Assembly (NCBI RefSeq): GCF_003597395.2
Contig: NC_133773.1
Location: 130,715,361 to 130,779,360, forward strand
DNA from: Chelonoidis abingdonii
Taxonomy: Eukaryota; Chordata; Testudines; Testudinidae
Length of the DNA: 64,000 nucleotides
Reading direction: 5' to 3'
Positions 1 through 12,893 of this stretch are shown piece by piece. Both the position numbers and the translations under genes were made by a program. The notes under the pieces were generated by a model, which saw only the letters and a list, made by a program, of their open reading frames with translations, searched no databases and was not told the origin of the DNA. Positions within the stretch are counted from its first letter, which is position 1; each line of letters begins with the position of its first letter.

Positions 1-3000
1 TGCCCAATTTGAGGCATCCAAATTTGAAAATGTTTGCTTATGGCAATTACTTTATTTACTATGTGTAGCTTAGGACGACCCAGCCTTAAATGAGTGTCAA
101 TTAATATGTATTAATGATGGAATAATGGTAAATTTGCAGATATTTTTCTTAAAGAATTCCCTTTTTATATATGTTCCACCTCAAATCAAAGCAGAATTGC
201 TAAAAATTGTACAGTAAGATACCAAAATAAATAAAAGTTTTGAAAAAGAAAATGTACAATTTACTTCATTCACTTTTCTACCCTTTCTTAAATCAGTTTT
301 GATCACTTGAACATATTCTTATTCCACAGAATATAAAAAGGTTTTACAGAATCAAGATAGTAATTTAATGTGTGTACTGACTAGGTTTCTAGTTTGTAAA
401 TTCACACAGATTATTATAAAAGAAATGAAAAAAACAAAATGTGTTGACAATTTGCAAGTTAGATTAAAACATCATACTAGAAAGTGGTCACGGTGTTACA
501 CACTGACAGATATTAGTCTTGTGAATTTGCGTTGCATATTTAGTAAAAGTCATTTTCCTGAAAGCGTTACAGTGAAGTGTTTAGTTGTGTGATGCTTTTT
601 GACTGAGTGACTGGGGAAACTTTATTAAAAGATTAGGGCAGCAGAGGGAGCTAGAAGATCCCTAATATTTTATTGTTTTTTCCAAGTGAAAGTCACTCCT
701 CCATGAGAAGTACCAACTGACCTACAGAAAAATGCCATCTTGTAAGCTTAAATGTCCTTAGTTAATAAATAAGTAAAAATTCTGAACTGGAAAAATGTCC
801 ATTTCCCCTAGCAACCCAATACAAATTAAATTGGAAATCAGACAGTAAAAGCTGCAGAAACCTTTCCCTGTAGAATAACCATCAAATCCTTCGACTGTAA
901 CTAATGAAGATGTTTGAGGCAATCTGAATTTTCTGTGGATAAGCCAATCAGAATTTTCAGTGAATAACCCAGTTTCAGGTTCAGGCCACTTGTGATCAAG
1001 TTACTCTAAAAGTAAACCATTTAAACTAATAGTTTTTTCCATTCTGTCATCACACTACTTTCAGAGCACTTTGGAGCAATTCCAAACTGTTTTCCTAGAT
1101 TCGTTTCCCCATAAGAATTTGTAAATATGTTGTCAATAAACTTAGACAAAATAAAAAAAATCATAAAATGCCCATTGAATTCAGATTGGAGCAAAGAGGT
1201 TAAGAGCAATAAACTCAGGTAAAGCATATTTTGGAATTCTTAGTACAATGAGTATGCTATTAGAATGAGTAGGCTGAGAACAGAATGGTAAAATAGTTTT
1301 AGTTTGTTCATTAGTGAGCATTTACTTTCCCTCACGCTCTTCTTTCTCCCTAGTTAAAACATTATCTATATATAATGGTACTGTTTATGTGCATGAGCAC
1401 ATGATTTTTGATTGTGTTCTTAATATGCAGTATCTAGTCACATTTCACAGAGAAAGATGGTTTCATCATCCTTTTGGATTAAGATTGCTTCTGTAAATCG
1501 GTTTTGTAATTTGAATCTTCATTAAGTGCCACCTAAAGAGAGATTTAGAATTTACAAATAGTTAAGCTATTATGATGTTGCTAACTTATTACAAGTTGCA
1601 TTGCTACTAGTATGAAAAGAAAATTGGCTTAAATGGCCATTTTGCCCTAAATGGTGCTGAACAGCATCCCTTAATGGAAAGAAAAGTATTGTTTTAACAA
1701 GAAAACAGAGAAAAAACATTATAGGAAAAAACCTAAATGAACATTGCATATTCTGAGAAAATTTCTCTTTTATTGAAATATTCAAATTGTTGGTTTAGGT
1801 TACAAAAGTTTTAAAGAAAAAATGAAGTGCGAAGATTATGTATGTGTATCAATCAGTTTATATATTATGTACTATACAATATATTAATTAGTATATATTT
1901 ATATTTTGAAAAAAATATCCAAGTTGTAGTAGGAAGGGAAACTTTTTTTTCAGCTATGATGTAATCAGAGGACTAGATTTTTATAGTTATGATATAATGA
2001 AATATAGTTTTTAAATTTTTTAAAACTTCTTCATAAAACCAGCAGCTGTCTGTTAATTTTATTTCTCTTTATAAGAGTAGCTTGTTAAGCACCCCCTGGA
2101 GACAGGACAGTAGAAAAATCTGTACTCAATAGTCTTTTTGGTTCTCAAGAAAAAAATATGAGAGAGGACTATTTGAGACTTAAAATTCTTAAAATAAATT
2201 GTTCAGAACACTGAAGCTGAAAATGGAAACATCTTGGTAACAGTCTCCAGAGAGGAACTTCCTAGCCTCTCTATATCTCAGGGAGTTATTCCCTTCTCAT
2301 GACCGATAGACCTGGTTCTGCCCACAAAGTTTTAAGCAGATTGAACACCCATTGTAGGCCACTTCATGTGAATTCACCAAAAAAATTATATTTCTTTTGA
2401 TATAAATTCATTTCTTTTGATAAAGTGCCCTATTTTGTGATTGCTACTGCTTCAAATAAGCATGTTTCTCAAAAGTACCTGTTGTAGATGAGTTACAACA
2501 GCAGCAAAGATGGCTTTAGTACTGGAGACTTTTAAACTGGTGATTCTGTGAATACTTGGAGACATGCTAAATAACCACATTAAGAAACCAAAAGAGTACA
2601 GATGTGGATAGAAGAGGGAAGAAGGAGAAAGGTTTAGAGGAAATCAGTCTATCAGCTTTTTTCAGGCAGACATTTTAAATATTTGATGACAGAGCAGAAA
2701 GAAATATAAATTAACACTGCATTTATCATGAATTTAAAAGAATAAGTGTAAGCATGATTGATCACAGTGCCACACTATCAAGATCTTTAGTTTTAGCCAC
2801 TTATATACATTTAAATAAAGGAATGTTATTAAAGTGCCAATAAAATATTTTCCCCTGAAATTTTATTACTGTTTCTCATTCTCCATTGACTCACTCTTTT
2901 CTTTTCTTTTTTTTTTGAGGGGGGGGAGATTGAATCAATCATACCCATGTGTTTTCTGGGTATCAAATACCACTTAGGCAGGTGTTATTTAGTTTCCACA

Positions 3001-4056
3001 ACATGTGCCAGCTGCACTTTTTATTTTTTTTCCAGTTTATCTAACCTGCAGATGGTCATGTTTGCCTCTTTCTATTTAGTGCTCTGCAAAGTCCCATGGT
3101 TGTTCCCTAAGTGTTGTTCGGCACTTGCATGTGAGCAAGATCAATTTATCAAACTCAAATAATTTAGAAACAGTTATTTCTGCTTCCAGTAAACAAAAGC
3201 AGCTGCACTCTAGCTATCCTTGTCTGCATGAATGCATAGATCCTAAAAGGATTTTCTGACAATCGCCACAAAAGTTCAGAATATCAAACTGGAATTTAGG
3301 GCATGTAAGTCAGACTGGTGAGGCTGTGATGTTTAGAAACAGGATAATAATGCAAAGAATGAATTAGTTACCATAGTAACTGCTTTGTTTTAATAATTTG
3401 GTGGGGCAGTGAATAGAGGGAGCTCGAATAGAAGTAGTAGGAATTTTAATTACATGTTGTGCAGTATGAGTGGCTTTGTTCATTAATATTGAAATTCATT
3501 TGATTTTATAGCAGATTGAAGAATAGGTATGAATTTTACTTAGAAAATACACTAATCATGAATTACTACTTTTTTTCCCCTGAGAAAAATATGATTAAAT
3601 TTTGCACTTGATTATCGCAACTTAGATTATTGATTTCTTAACAATAAAACATGCCTAGCACACTCTGTTATAAGATTGTCTTAAACTGTACATGCTGTGA
3701 TTTGTTGCTTGGCAGTGCTTGGCAGCCTAGCAACCCATTTAGTGCCTACACTTAAATGGCATATTTTCATAGATTACTGTTTTTGGATTATAGAGCTAAT
3801 GGTCTGTTTTCTCCCTTTTCCTCTCCACTTTATTTCTTGCACCTATGAGTTTCAAAGACAACCACAGAAGCTCATATAAAGATGATGCCTGCATAACTGC
3901 ACTGAATAGCAAATCACCTTGTATATCATACTGACATCTACAACCTTGCCATTGTGCCTCCGTGAACGGGAATCCTAGCATGATAACTCCTGCATCCTCT
4001 GAACTATCTGAAGTTTACAGTGGAAATTCCTGCCCCCCCACAGTCAATTAAAAAAC
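1..4056. other. AT-rich unique DNA, no gene seen
   Basis: Open frames here are short (75 codons or fewer) and lack family resemblance or splice context. I see no SINE, LINE or TIR element that I can name. Homopolymer runs and AT-rich tracts dominate. Reads as ordinary intergenic or intronic DNA. Confidence 0.6.

Positions 4057-4081
<25 letters not shown>
4057..4081. repeat. (TG)n microsatellite
   Basis: About 12 uninterrupted TG units, followed directly by an AT-rich tract with TATACATATA-type sequence. A simple sequence repeat. Confidence 0.95.
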
Positions 4082-4089
<8 letters not shown>

Positions 4090-4621
4090 CATATATAATT
4101 TCCCTTACATCTGCTAACCCAGAAATTTTTTTTGAAAGGTGTTAGAAGTATCTGTATTATGGGAATGTCTTTATGATTTTGAAATGTTATTCTTAATTTA
4201 CGTTAAACAGTTTTCCAGATATTTCCTGCTATAGCACAAAACTGTTGCTTATAAATTCAGTCAATATAAGATAGGCTTGGATCTTATTTATTTATTCATT
4301 TTATTCTGTTAGCCTGGCACATCTCGTCCACAGCTCTAGGCACTTCCCAATATTAAAAGACATTAACAAAAACCTAAGATTTATTGCTAAAATATTTTGA
4401 TACAAACTTCCACTTATACACGTACCAATTTGTAGACTCACAACAGAAAAACCAGGCTACCTCATCTATGATGCCTACAGAACATGCTACCTGAGAATGG
4501 TTGGCAACCAGAGGCCATTGCACATGATGCAATATATGCTTGTTTTATCATTACCTTGTCTTCTCAGCTGCACCTCCAATCCCATTTGTCTCTCTAATTC
4601 ACCTGTTGCACCTTTTTTTAT

Positions 4622-4770
4622 AAATCTGGACTGTGAACTCTTTGGAGCAGGGACTGTCTTCTTATTACCAGTTTGTTCAATGCCAGTGCTAGTGCATCCC
4701 ATAATGGGATCCTGATCCTTGATTAGAGTCCTGGGTACTCGTGTAAGAGAAATAATAAATAATAATAATA
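4622..4770 (+). repeat. L2/MIR-type 3' tail relic
   Basis: Contains the core ACTCTTTGGAGCAGGGACTG, then a CTAGTGC...ATAATGGGATCCTGATC stretch and a short AATAATAAT tail. This matches the conserved 3' end of amniote L2/MIR-class elements (…GTAAGCTCTTTGGGGCAGGGAC…). Related copies lie at 15311, 25943, 38733, 40502 and 56631. Class assignment is from memory of the family; the kinship among the window copies is visible directly. Confidence 0.6.
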
Positions 4771-5605
4771 CATAGCAGCATTTCAAGACACTCCCCTGCC
4801 ATATCATGCTTCTGTCTCAGCCCCTCCTTCTATAGACCTCCAATTCATCCTCCCTAAAATGTCTGTAAGAAAAAACAAGCTTCACTGCATGTCCAGAAGG
4901 TTAAAAAAATTCAAGAGCTTTGAAACGTATTCCATAGGTGAGCACCCCTCACGGAGGATTTACTGCCAACATATCCCTATCATTTGTATTAAGGGAGCAC
5001 CAATTTATGTGCTCCCTGACTGATACACTAATCAACAAGCACACACTAATATTCTGCAGTAGTTGAGTTCCTGAATGATACATTTGTGCACCCCTTGCTG
5101 CACTCATTACAGCAAGGTGACAAAGGAATGGATATGGTAGTAACATCCATTAGAAAGAAAAGGACAAACAATTCTAGCCAAATGTAGGAGGAAAAAGTGG
5201 CTTTTTTGGCTATATCTGCTATTTGATCTTTTATTCTGAGACGTGCATTAATAGAAACTTACATTTCTGCCCACCAGTTCATCCTCCTGCCATTCTGGGA
5301 TTATTCCCTGACCTAGAGAACGTTTCTGATTGTTTTATACATTTTTCTTTGGTGGTGGACAAATGAGGCATCCACCGCTTCCCCTTAGACATCTATGTCC
5401 AGTTGATCATTATTGTGGCTTTTCTTCTGAATGTCCAGCCTAAATTTTGTTTTGTTCAATTTCATCTTATTATTCTCTTAAGCACTAAAAATTATTTTAT
5501 AATTATCTTATTCCCACACCACTTAGTATGTTTCTTAAAAAGTTGTGATTGTAGTATCACGTGTGTCTTTTTTTTTGCATTAATTTTACTAAAAATTTTG
5601 GGTTT

Positions 5606-6009
5606 TTTTAGTTCTTAACCTTTCCAGACTGCTATACCCCTTTCGGGAATCTGATTTGTCTTGGGTATCCCAAAGTTTCACCTCATTTAAAAATTACTTG
5701 CTTACAAAATCAGACATAAAAGTGTCACAGCATACTATTACTGAAATATTGCTTACATTCTCATTTTTACCATATAATTATAAAATAAATCAATTAGAAT
5801 ATAAATATTGTACTTACATTTCAGTGTATAGTATCTAAAGCAGTATAAACAAGACATTGTCTATATGAAATGTTAGTTTGTAGTGACTTCGCTAATGCTT
5901 TTTATGTAGCCTTTTGTAAAACTAGGCCAATATCTAGATGAGTTGAGTACCCTCTGGAAAACCTCTGAGTACCTCCAGGGGTATCCGTACCCCTGGTTGA
6001 GAACCACTC
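5606..6009. mobile_element. Non-autonomous hAT-like DNA transposon (MITE)
   Basis: The left end reads AGTTCTTAACC followed by TTTCCAGACTGCTATACCCC. The right end, on the opposite strand, reads TGGTTCTCAACCAGGGGTAC. These are imperfect terminal inverted repeats of the CAGTGGTTCTCAACC type that is characteristic of hAT (Charlie-like) elements. The roughly 400-bp AT-rich interior has no transposase frame, so it would need a transposase in trans. I could not define a clean 8-bp target duplication because the left terminal bases are eroded. Confidence 0.72.
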
Positions 6010-8062
6010 TTTTATACTGACTGACATTTATGTAGTCCTTTTCAGCTAAAGATCACAAAGCTGTTTAAAAACCATAGTCCTATAAACTTTTAGCTGGGAA
6101 AAGAGAGAACACTAATGCTGTGAAAGCAACGCTGATTTGGGCCTGTGTTCAGATCAGCTTGCGGTTCTGCATGCTGCCAGGGGTAAGGAATGATCTGGGC
6201 AAGATGTGTGGTAACTAGACCAAGATGCAATCGCCCAACTTTGTGGACTGTCCCATTTGTGGGTCTCTCTATGGATAACTTACCATGCGTGAACCCAAGC
6301 TGAAGCTGTCTGTTACCTAACAGCAAATTTAATTTTTTCCTTACCTGTGATCTATGCAGAAACACTTTACCAATCTTTCCTGGTTTATTATTTGTACCCC
6401 TGTTTCTGGTGCTTGTCATTCAGTAGGTTCAGTCCTGGTCCCAATGTAAATAATGCTGCCTTCCTGACAGGACGGTGGACTTGGCACGTCCTTACAAAGT
6501 GATATCACTATTGCTACGGAGACGTGGATTAGGAACGATCAGAAAATTTGTAACATGCATAAGTGGAGAGTGGGGAAGCATTTTAGAATTAGGCTGTGAT
6601 GTTAAAAAAAAGAATGAAAACAGCAACAACAAAAGCTTGAAGCTCATTTTGGCAAATGCTGCTGTTCTTAGAAACGTCCCCAACATTACTAGCCCATTCT
6701 GCTATTTTCGTTTCATACTTTCTAAAAGCTGAGTAACAAAGCGCTTATCAAGAGCAGGCAGGGTAGGCAATGTCTGCCTTGTGCTTCAGTGGTCTGCACA
6801 AGCCTCAGAATAAGCCTACCCACTTTCAGATGTCACCAGCTTCTACTGTTAGTCTTGTCATTTTTAAACATGTTCCATTGTTAGTCACTGCAAAATAAAA
6901 GTATAAAATTCATGAATGGCTTAACAGCCTAACAGCAACATAGTACAGGTTATGTGAATTCAGATCCTGGGTGAGTGGCCATATTTCATGACTGTTGAGC
7001 ATCCCTAGTCATTGATTTAGCTGTGGAAGGGGCTGTGTTCAGCCCTCCTTTGTCAGGATATCTAGTTAACCAAACAAAGATCTACCAGCAGAGAACACCC
7101 TGACATAACAAAATCCTGCTTAGTAAATAGATTATAACTACATTAAGCATTGGTTTTGTGCCTTTTTTTTTTTTTAATTTCAGATTCAGCTTGGCATGTT
7201 GATAAGAGCAGAATCTAGTTCCCTAACAGTTCTATATGTACTTCAAAAAAACTAAGTGTGTGAAAGTATAAATGAGGCACTTGTTCTCTGTGTATCTGGC
7301 ATTCATATATACAAAGATACACACTGTGTTGGCATTTGAGAAGTTTATTCCTCTTTGAAAGATTCTACAGGTTTGAGAGAGATTCTCTTTCCTTGAGATG
7401 AGGAATACCACTGGAGCTGCTACAATCATTCAAAACAGAAGAAGCATTTTAAGTGCAACCACTCTACACAAGCTATCATACAATGATATGCTCCAGGTTG
7501 TGATGTTTATTTCTCCAGGTGCTAGATGTGAGTATCTTTCAACTGTTTGCCTTAAAACATACACTTTCCTTAAGTGTGTGTGTGTGTGTGACACATGCGT
7601 GTATACATACATGTAACATGCCTGATTTTAAAAGTTTGAACAAATAAGTCACACTGTTTTGGAATACTTTCCAAATTTACTAGTAGGAGTGCCTCAGCTG
7701 TGCACAAAAAATAAAAAATGAAAAAGATGCTTATTTAAGAAAACTGTTTTTTAAACACACAATCAAGCTATTAAGGTTTGATTTTTACATTTAAAATTAG
7801 ATTTTGAAGACTTTTTATCCTAATAAGCTGAAAATTACTAGCCAAATATCTGTTTTTTACCCAGTGAAAGTAGGAGTCAAATCCTGTTGTGATATATATT
7901 TAATAAACCACAATTAGATGTGATAATATATCATATGATAGCCTGAAGCTATATTATGGCTGTCGAAACATCAGCTTTGGAATACCTGGAATCAGAGATT
8001 CAAACACTCGTTGAATTACCTCAGTCCTTCACCTTTCCAAAGCAAATACATGGAGTACTACA
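6010..8062. other. Unique DNA, no gene seen
   Basis: Mixed-composition DNA with short chance ORFs. A short TG run lies near 7575-7590. No domain, splice pattern or named repeat was recognised. Confidence 0.5.
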
Positions 8063-8825
8063 TACCATATATACTTGTTCATAAGCCAAATTTTTTTAGT
8101 AAAAAAGGGAAGCACCAGACAAGGGGGTCAGCTTATGAACGGATATAAAGAGGGAGAGATGGGACACAGCCCCTTCCACAACAAAGGGAGCAAGGAAAGG
8201 CAGCGCAGCCATCAGAGACAGAAGGGAAGAAGTGGGGCCAGAGTCTCTCTGCTTCTGGCCACGCTGCTCTCCCCCCACCTCCAAAGCACCTGCAAGCTCC
8301 GGGGCTTGCAGACTGCAGCTGTGCCGCTTGGCCCCGCACTCCAGGGCAGGCTGTGGCTGTGCTGCCTGGCCCAGCCTGCTGGAACATGCTGTAGCCATGC
8401 CACCTGGTCTGGTCTGCTGGAGAAGGCTGTGACCACGCTGCCCAGCCTGCCAGAGCAGCTCCAGCCAGGTCAGAGACATCCTCCCCTGACCCTCCACCGA
8501 TAAGGTGGGAAGGGATGGGATGGGGTCATGTGGGGGGTGGTCACAGGGGTTACTCCCCTGACTCCCAGCTTCTCCCTCCCTCAAAATTTCCCCACCAGTT
8601 GCTGTCTCGGCCCATCAGGGTAAGCATCTGGTGTGCCAGGACACTTTGTTTACTTAGGTTTGCCTCCGCACCTGCAGACACTCAAGGTAAACAAACCATC
8701 TCGGCCCTCCAGTGGCTTATCCTGACGGCCAAGGAGCCAAAGTTTGCTGACCTCTGAATTATAGGGTTGGCTTATGAACGGGTTATAACATTTTTCCATT
8801 TTTACTTATCCATCTTGGGGGGGTT

Positions 8826-9600
8826 GTAGAACTGATAAATGAAATTGTTTTTAACTGTTCACTTTATTAATGTAACTTCTGTTCACCATTCACTACACTT
8901 GCCTGCATTGTAACTTCTGTTCACTGTTTGCCATATTGTAATTCAAACCCCATTTTAAAACACTCACTCCATTTTGTAAAAGCTTCCTCCAAACCTTCAT
9001 TTTTGCAAACCCTGCTGTAATCTTATTAGTTAGTTAGATGTGGAATGAGACATTATGGATGATAAATCAACTCCAGCCCCAGCTGTCCTGATGAGGTGAG
9101 GTTCAACACCAACGGCTGAAGACCTAGACAACAGGTGAAACAAAGTAAAAAGCATTCACCTAAAAGAAAGGACAAAAGAACAACAGAAGGAAATCAAAGC
9201 AGGTTCAGGCTGAAAGTTCACGCCTGCAATTGACGCGAGTAGGTGATCAGTCCAAACCCAAAGGCAGCTGACACAGCAAGACCTATAGACTTGAATCCAA
9301 ACTAAAAGCCTGTTAAAAAAGAAGGGTGAGATAAGGAGACTTTGGGGTAACATTCTGCGTGCAACATGAGCCAGCACCTGCTGATTAATTTAACAACAGC
9401 AGAATAAGCAAACTGCCATGAACTAACATAGGGAAAATCCCTATAAAGCTGGACTTCTGAGGATAGACTTTGAGTCTATGGTTCTGCTGCCACCTCCAAG
9501 CATCAGGTGCACCTGACCCGGACTCGGTCCCTCGCTGTTTACAGAGTACCTGGCATATTCTGTCCAAAGGCAACTTTAGGTTGGTAACTATAATACTCTA
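8826..9600 (+). mobile_element. Possible solo LTR nested inside the TIR element
   Basis: A block of about 0.8 kb unlike its flanks. It starts TGTAGAACTG, carries two imperfect copies of TAACTTCTGTTCACC (8874 and 8911), has a TATA-like CCCTATAAAGC near 9440 and ends near CTCTACACA. TG...CA ends and a TATA box are what an LTR would show, but I could not establish a target duplication or an internal retroelement region. It could equally be the interior of the surrounding DNA element. Confidence 0.3.
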
Positions 9601-9627
9601 CACAGAACTTGTATGAATGATGTTGTG

Positions 9628-9692
9628 TATGGATATATAATATATCTATATAATATATATATAATATATTATTATATATATATATATAATCA
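9628..9692. repeat. (AT)n-rich simple repeat
   Basis: Alternating TA/AT tract with a few interruptions, strongly self-complementary. Confidence 0.85.
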
Positions 9693-9857
9693 TAGGAATA
9701 AGTAACCAAACAACGTTGTTTGCTGTTATCTTTTATTTTATTATGGTATTTACAATAAATGTGACAAATGTCTTGTCCCCTTTAAGATCCTGCTAGTTTT
9801 TATTGGTATAACAGGGTCGGCTTATAAACGAACCGGCTTATGATTGATTATATATAG

Positions 9858-10451
9858 TAGTTATCTGTCAGTGTGTATGTGTATTTCTGATAATACCTTA
9901 AACACAAAGTTAATTTCTGCTCTAGGTGGACTTTAAAGATCTCACAAAACTTACTGTAAGCATGTAACTGTTTTCCTTGGTGTCCTGGACCAAAGGTGTC
10001 TGTCTCCTCCTACAGTTTTTCAGTGTGCTGCTTACTACCACTTGACTACAGCCCTCCATTAGAGGTGGCTGCATTTCAGCGGTGTTATACGATGACTATA
10101 TAGTTTGTCAAGAGCTTTGGAATCCCTTGGGATTAGAGGCTCTATGTAAGTATAAATGGTTATACATATAACAATTATTGTTCACTTGATACTCAAAGGT
10201 GGTTTTGAAATAGTTTTTAAAGTGTTTGGCTCTGGCTGGAGTGATCAGCCAAACCATGTCTGAAATCAGTTTAGCTTTAACTGTATCTAAACAAAGGACA
10301 AATTCTGTTTTTAAATTCAAAACTCTGACATGACAATCTATACTAGTGTTGCCAGAGTTTAAAAGGTGTTCCGTAGAGCATCTGTTTGAGGATGATACAA
10401 TATATGAAGTATCTGACTTATTTAGGCTTCACTGTAATGTGTTTGAGTCAT
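9858..10451. other. Unique DNA, no gene seen
   Basis: AT-rich spacer between two DNA transposons, with no recognisable exon or repeat. Confidence 0.5.
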
Positions 10452-10459
10452 CCTTTAGT

Positions 10460-10792
10460 CCACTGTTTCCCAAACTTGGGATGCCACTTGTGTAGGGAAA
10501 GCCCCTGGCGGGCTGAACCGGTTTGTTTACCTGCTGCATCCGCAAGTCCGGCCGATCGCGGCTCTCACTGGCTGCGGTTCGCTGCTCCAGTGCAATGGGA
10601 GCTGCTGGAAGCGGCAGCCAATACGTCCCTAGGCCTGCGCCACTTCCAGCAGCTCCCATTGGCCTGGAGCGGTGAACCGCGGCAAGTGGGAGCTGCGATC
10701 GGCCGGACCGGCAGACAGGGCAGGTAAACAAACCGGCCCGGCCTGCCAGGGGCTTTCCCTAAACAAGCGGCATCCCAAGTTTGGGAAACATT
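10460..10792. mobile_element. Foldback hAT MITE with 8-bp target duplication
   Basis: A 333-bp, strongly GC-rich, nearly full-length palindrome in AT-rich DNA. The left end CACTGTTTCCCAAACTTGGG pairs with the right end CCCAAGTTTGGGAAACATTG, and complementarity continues through AGGGAAAGCCCCTGGC / GCCAGGGGCTTTCCCT and the inner CGATC/GGCC-rich arms. The flanks are CCTTTAGT (10452-10459) and GCTTTAGT (10793-10800), an 8-bp duplication with one mismatch, as expected for hAT. The long open frames across it come from GC content and symmetry and are not genes. Confidence 0.9.
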
Positions 10793-10800
10793 GCTTTAGT

Positions 10801-12689
10801 ATATCATTCAGTCTATTTCTGATTTATTGGCAATTTGCTACATATCTTGGTGCTGTTTCTACCACCCCCCTCCTTCTTCCTGGACTAAAAACTCTTTCTC
10901 ACACTCCTATGTATGTTGGAGTTGAAAATGTCTCTATTTCAATCTCTTTTGTCACACTGATTGCATAGTTGTTCCTCTCAGAGTTTCCCATGTGGTTTGT
11001 AACTCTCAGTTCTAGTTCTAATTTTTGATCACTAATTTTGTCTTCGGTGAGAGTCTGTATTTTGTACAGTTTATTGTATAAAGTAGTCTGCTAAAAAGAC
11101 AAAGGCAGGTGAGGATTAGGGGCACGAGGTACAACATAAAAGCAAAGTGATCAGTGTGATCATAGGCTCATATCTTCTTTCCTTCCTTCCTTCCTTCATC
11201 CATTTAAATTAACCACATTAAATTCCCCTCATCTACCCTCTCTCTCCAATTCTAACCAGTCAGTTCTATTGTCTTTATATTGCTCTCTCCCTGCCCCCTA
11301 AAAACATTTGTCTTCCTTCCTCCATTTAGATCAGCAATTCACTTATAAAATAAATGGAATAGGTAAAGAAATGATTTAGGAGAACTTGTGTACAGAACTG
11401 CAGGGTTTCCATGGGGCGCTGAGAGCCATTCAACCAAACTGTAACCCCTATATATGAAGAAAACCACTTCACGCCAGGGGATGCGGCAGCACCCTTAGTT
11501 CCAGCACGTATGAGAGTTTTTCTGTTTCTGAATTTGTCCCATTCAGTATAATTTTGAAGTTATATTGGGCTGCAAATAGATCTTATATAGTAAGAGAGCT
11601 TGCTTTATACTATCAAATAGTTTTAGCAGTAATCTCATTGGGACGTTATAGGCACCCAGGGTTTTTTTATGGCAGAAAAGTCCATAGTGTTTTTTTTTTT
11701 AGTGTTTTATAGGTTTTTAAACGTAGTTCAAAGTCTGCCGTAGACAGTCATTTAGATAGTCCAAGCTTAAAAATGCCAGCATTTATATGGTCCCAAATTG
11801 GTTTAGAAGAGAACACCTCATTGAATAATGTGTGTAAAGGTTTGAATGGATTAGAAAAGGATGTAAATTCATATCTGGATTAATTGTACAATATGGCATC
11901 TTTATTTTTATTACATGAAAGCTTAGTCACAAAACCAATGAAAAACTGCACAGATGCTTTCACTGCAGATTTTAATGTAAATTGATTTATTTAAAAAGCA
12001 GGATTACATATCAAATTTAGGGAGAAGTGATTCCACAGAGAAAGTCTGAAGACTCAGAGAAAGAGAGAGCCAGGAAAGCAAGAATGAAGCAGAAAAGTGT
12101 AGAAGAGCAAACTCAAGACATTAACATGTTCTTGGTGTTCATAGCATATTATTCTCTCTTATTCTCTATGAATCAGGCTTTTGGTGCTTTCCAATAATGG
12201 CTGTTCCATTTTTTTTTTGTCAGTCAAACAAATTTGTAGGAGAGTCTGATAATTTCAAACATTAGGGATTTTTTTCTAATGAAAATGGATTTGGTGTCAA
12301 TAGAATAGTCATCCAAAAGATAGTAATACTTATGGCATATACATCTACCCTGAACTCATTAAGACCATGAGTAAAATCTTGGCCCCATTGAGTGTTCTAC
12401 TGTTGACTTCAATAGGGCCAGAATGTTAATCCAGGTACTTTCAAACATATGCACAAAGAGTCCCCCTGTACCAGATATATCAAATATTCATCTTTATTTA
12501 TAATTCTAACTATCTACATGTTGTAGATGTCCTATAATACCATTATTTTTAAATGTGTATGAAGAAGGTCTAGTGAGAGTATTTTAATATTAAGTCCATT
12601 GACTCATTTATATTTTAATGTTAGGGTTTCCACCCAACAAATTTCAAAGTTGTTCTAATTTGATCTTCACCGAGATTATAAGGGAGTTA
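10801..12689. other. Unique DNA with minor simple repeats
   Basis: Contains a (TTCC)n tract at about 11177-11197 and an unplaced CpG-containing patch near 11405-11520 that may be an old repeat. A short self-complementary relic lies at 12371-12425. No gene was recognised. Confidence 0.5.
12371..12425. repeat. Old palindromic repeat relic (GACTTCAATGGG type)
   Basis: TCTTGGCCCCATTGA and its near reverse complement GACTTCAATAGGGCCAG flank a short centre. Related sequence occurs at 53104 and more weakly at 38375. Probably an ancient foldback interspersed repeat. Its name is unknown to me. Confidence 0.45.
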
Positions 12690-12691
12690 TA

Positions 12692-12893
12692 CACCTCTAC
12701 CCTGATATAACGCTGTCCTCGGAAGCCAAAAAATCTTACTGTGTTATAGGTGAAACTGCATTATATCGAACTTGCTTTGATCCACTGGACTGCGCAGCCA
12801 ACCCCCCAGCCCACCTCCCGCCCGGAGCACTGCTTTACTGCGTTATATCCGAATTCGCGTTATATCAGGTCGCGTTATATCAGGGTAGAGGTG
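12692..12893. mobile_element. TA-flanked MITE (Tc1/mariner-like)
   Basis: Near-perfect terminal inverted repeats: CACCTCTACCCTGATATAAC on the left and GTTATATCAGGGTAGAGGTG on the right. TA dinucleotides lie outside both ends (12690-12691 and 12894-12895). About 200 bp, non-coding, and GTTATAT words recur inside near the right end. The TA target duplication and short length fit a non-autonomous Tc1/mariner-class element. Confidence 0.85.

Larger units (their letters stand above)
8063..9857. mobile_element. TIR-bounded DNA element, superfamily uncertain
   Basis: The left end (ATATATACTTGTTCATAAGCC) and the reverse complement of the right end (CTATATATAATCAATCATAAGCC) form imperfect inverted termini. 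The subterminal word GGCTTATGAACG, or a near copy, recurs near 8128, 8766 and 9818, as if ends were duplicated or several copies nested. Positions 8160-8500 are GC-rich and coding-like in several frames without a recognisable domain. No transposase was seen. Target duplication is unclear, so superfamily is not assigned. A separate LTR-like block occupies the centre. Confidence 0.55.

Noticed and set aside
8075..8584. Overlapping open frames of 142 and 162 codons
   Set aside because: They overlap on both strands in GC-rich DNA inside a TIR element, with no domain or splice context.
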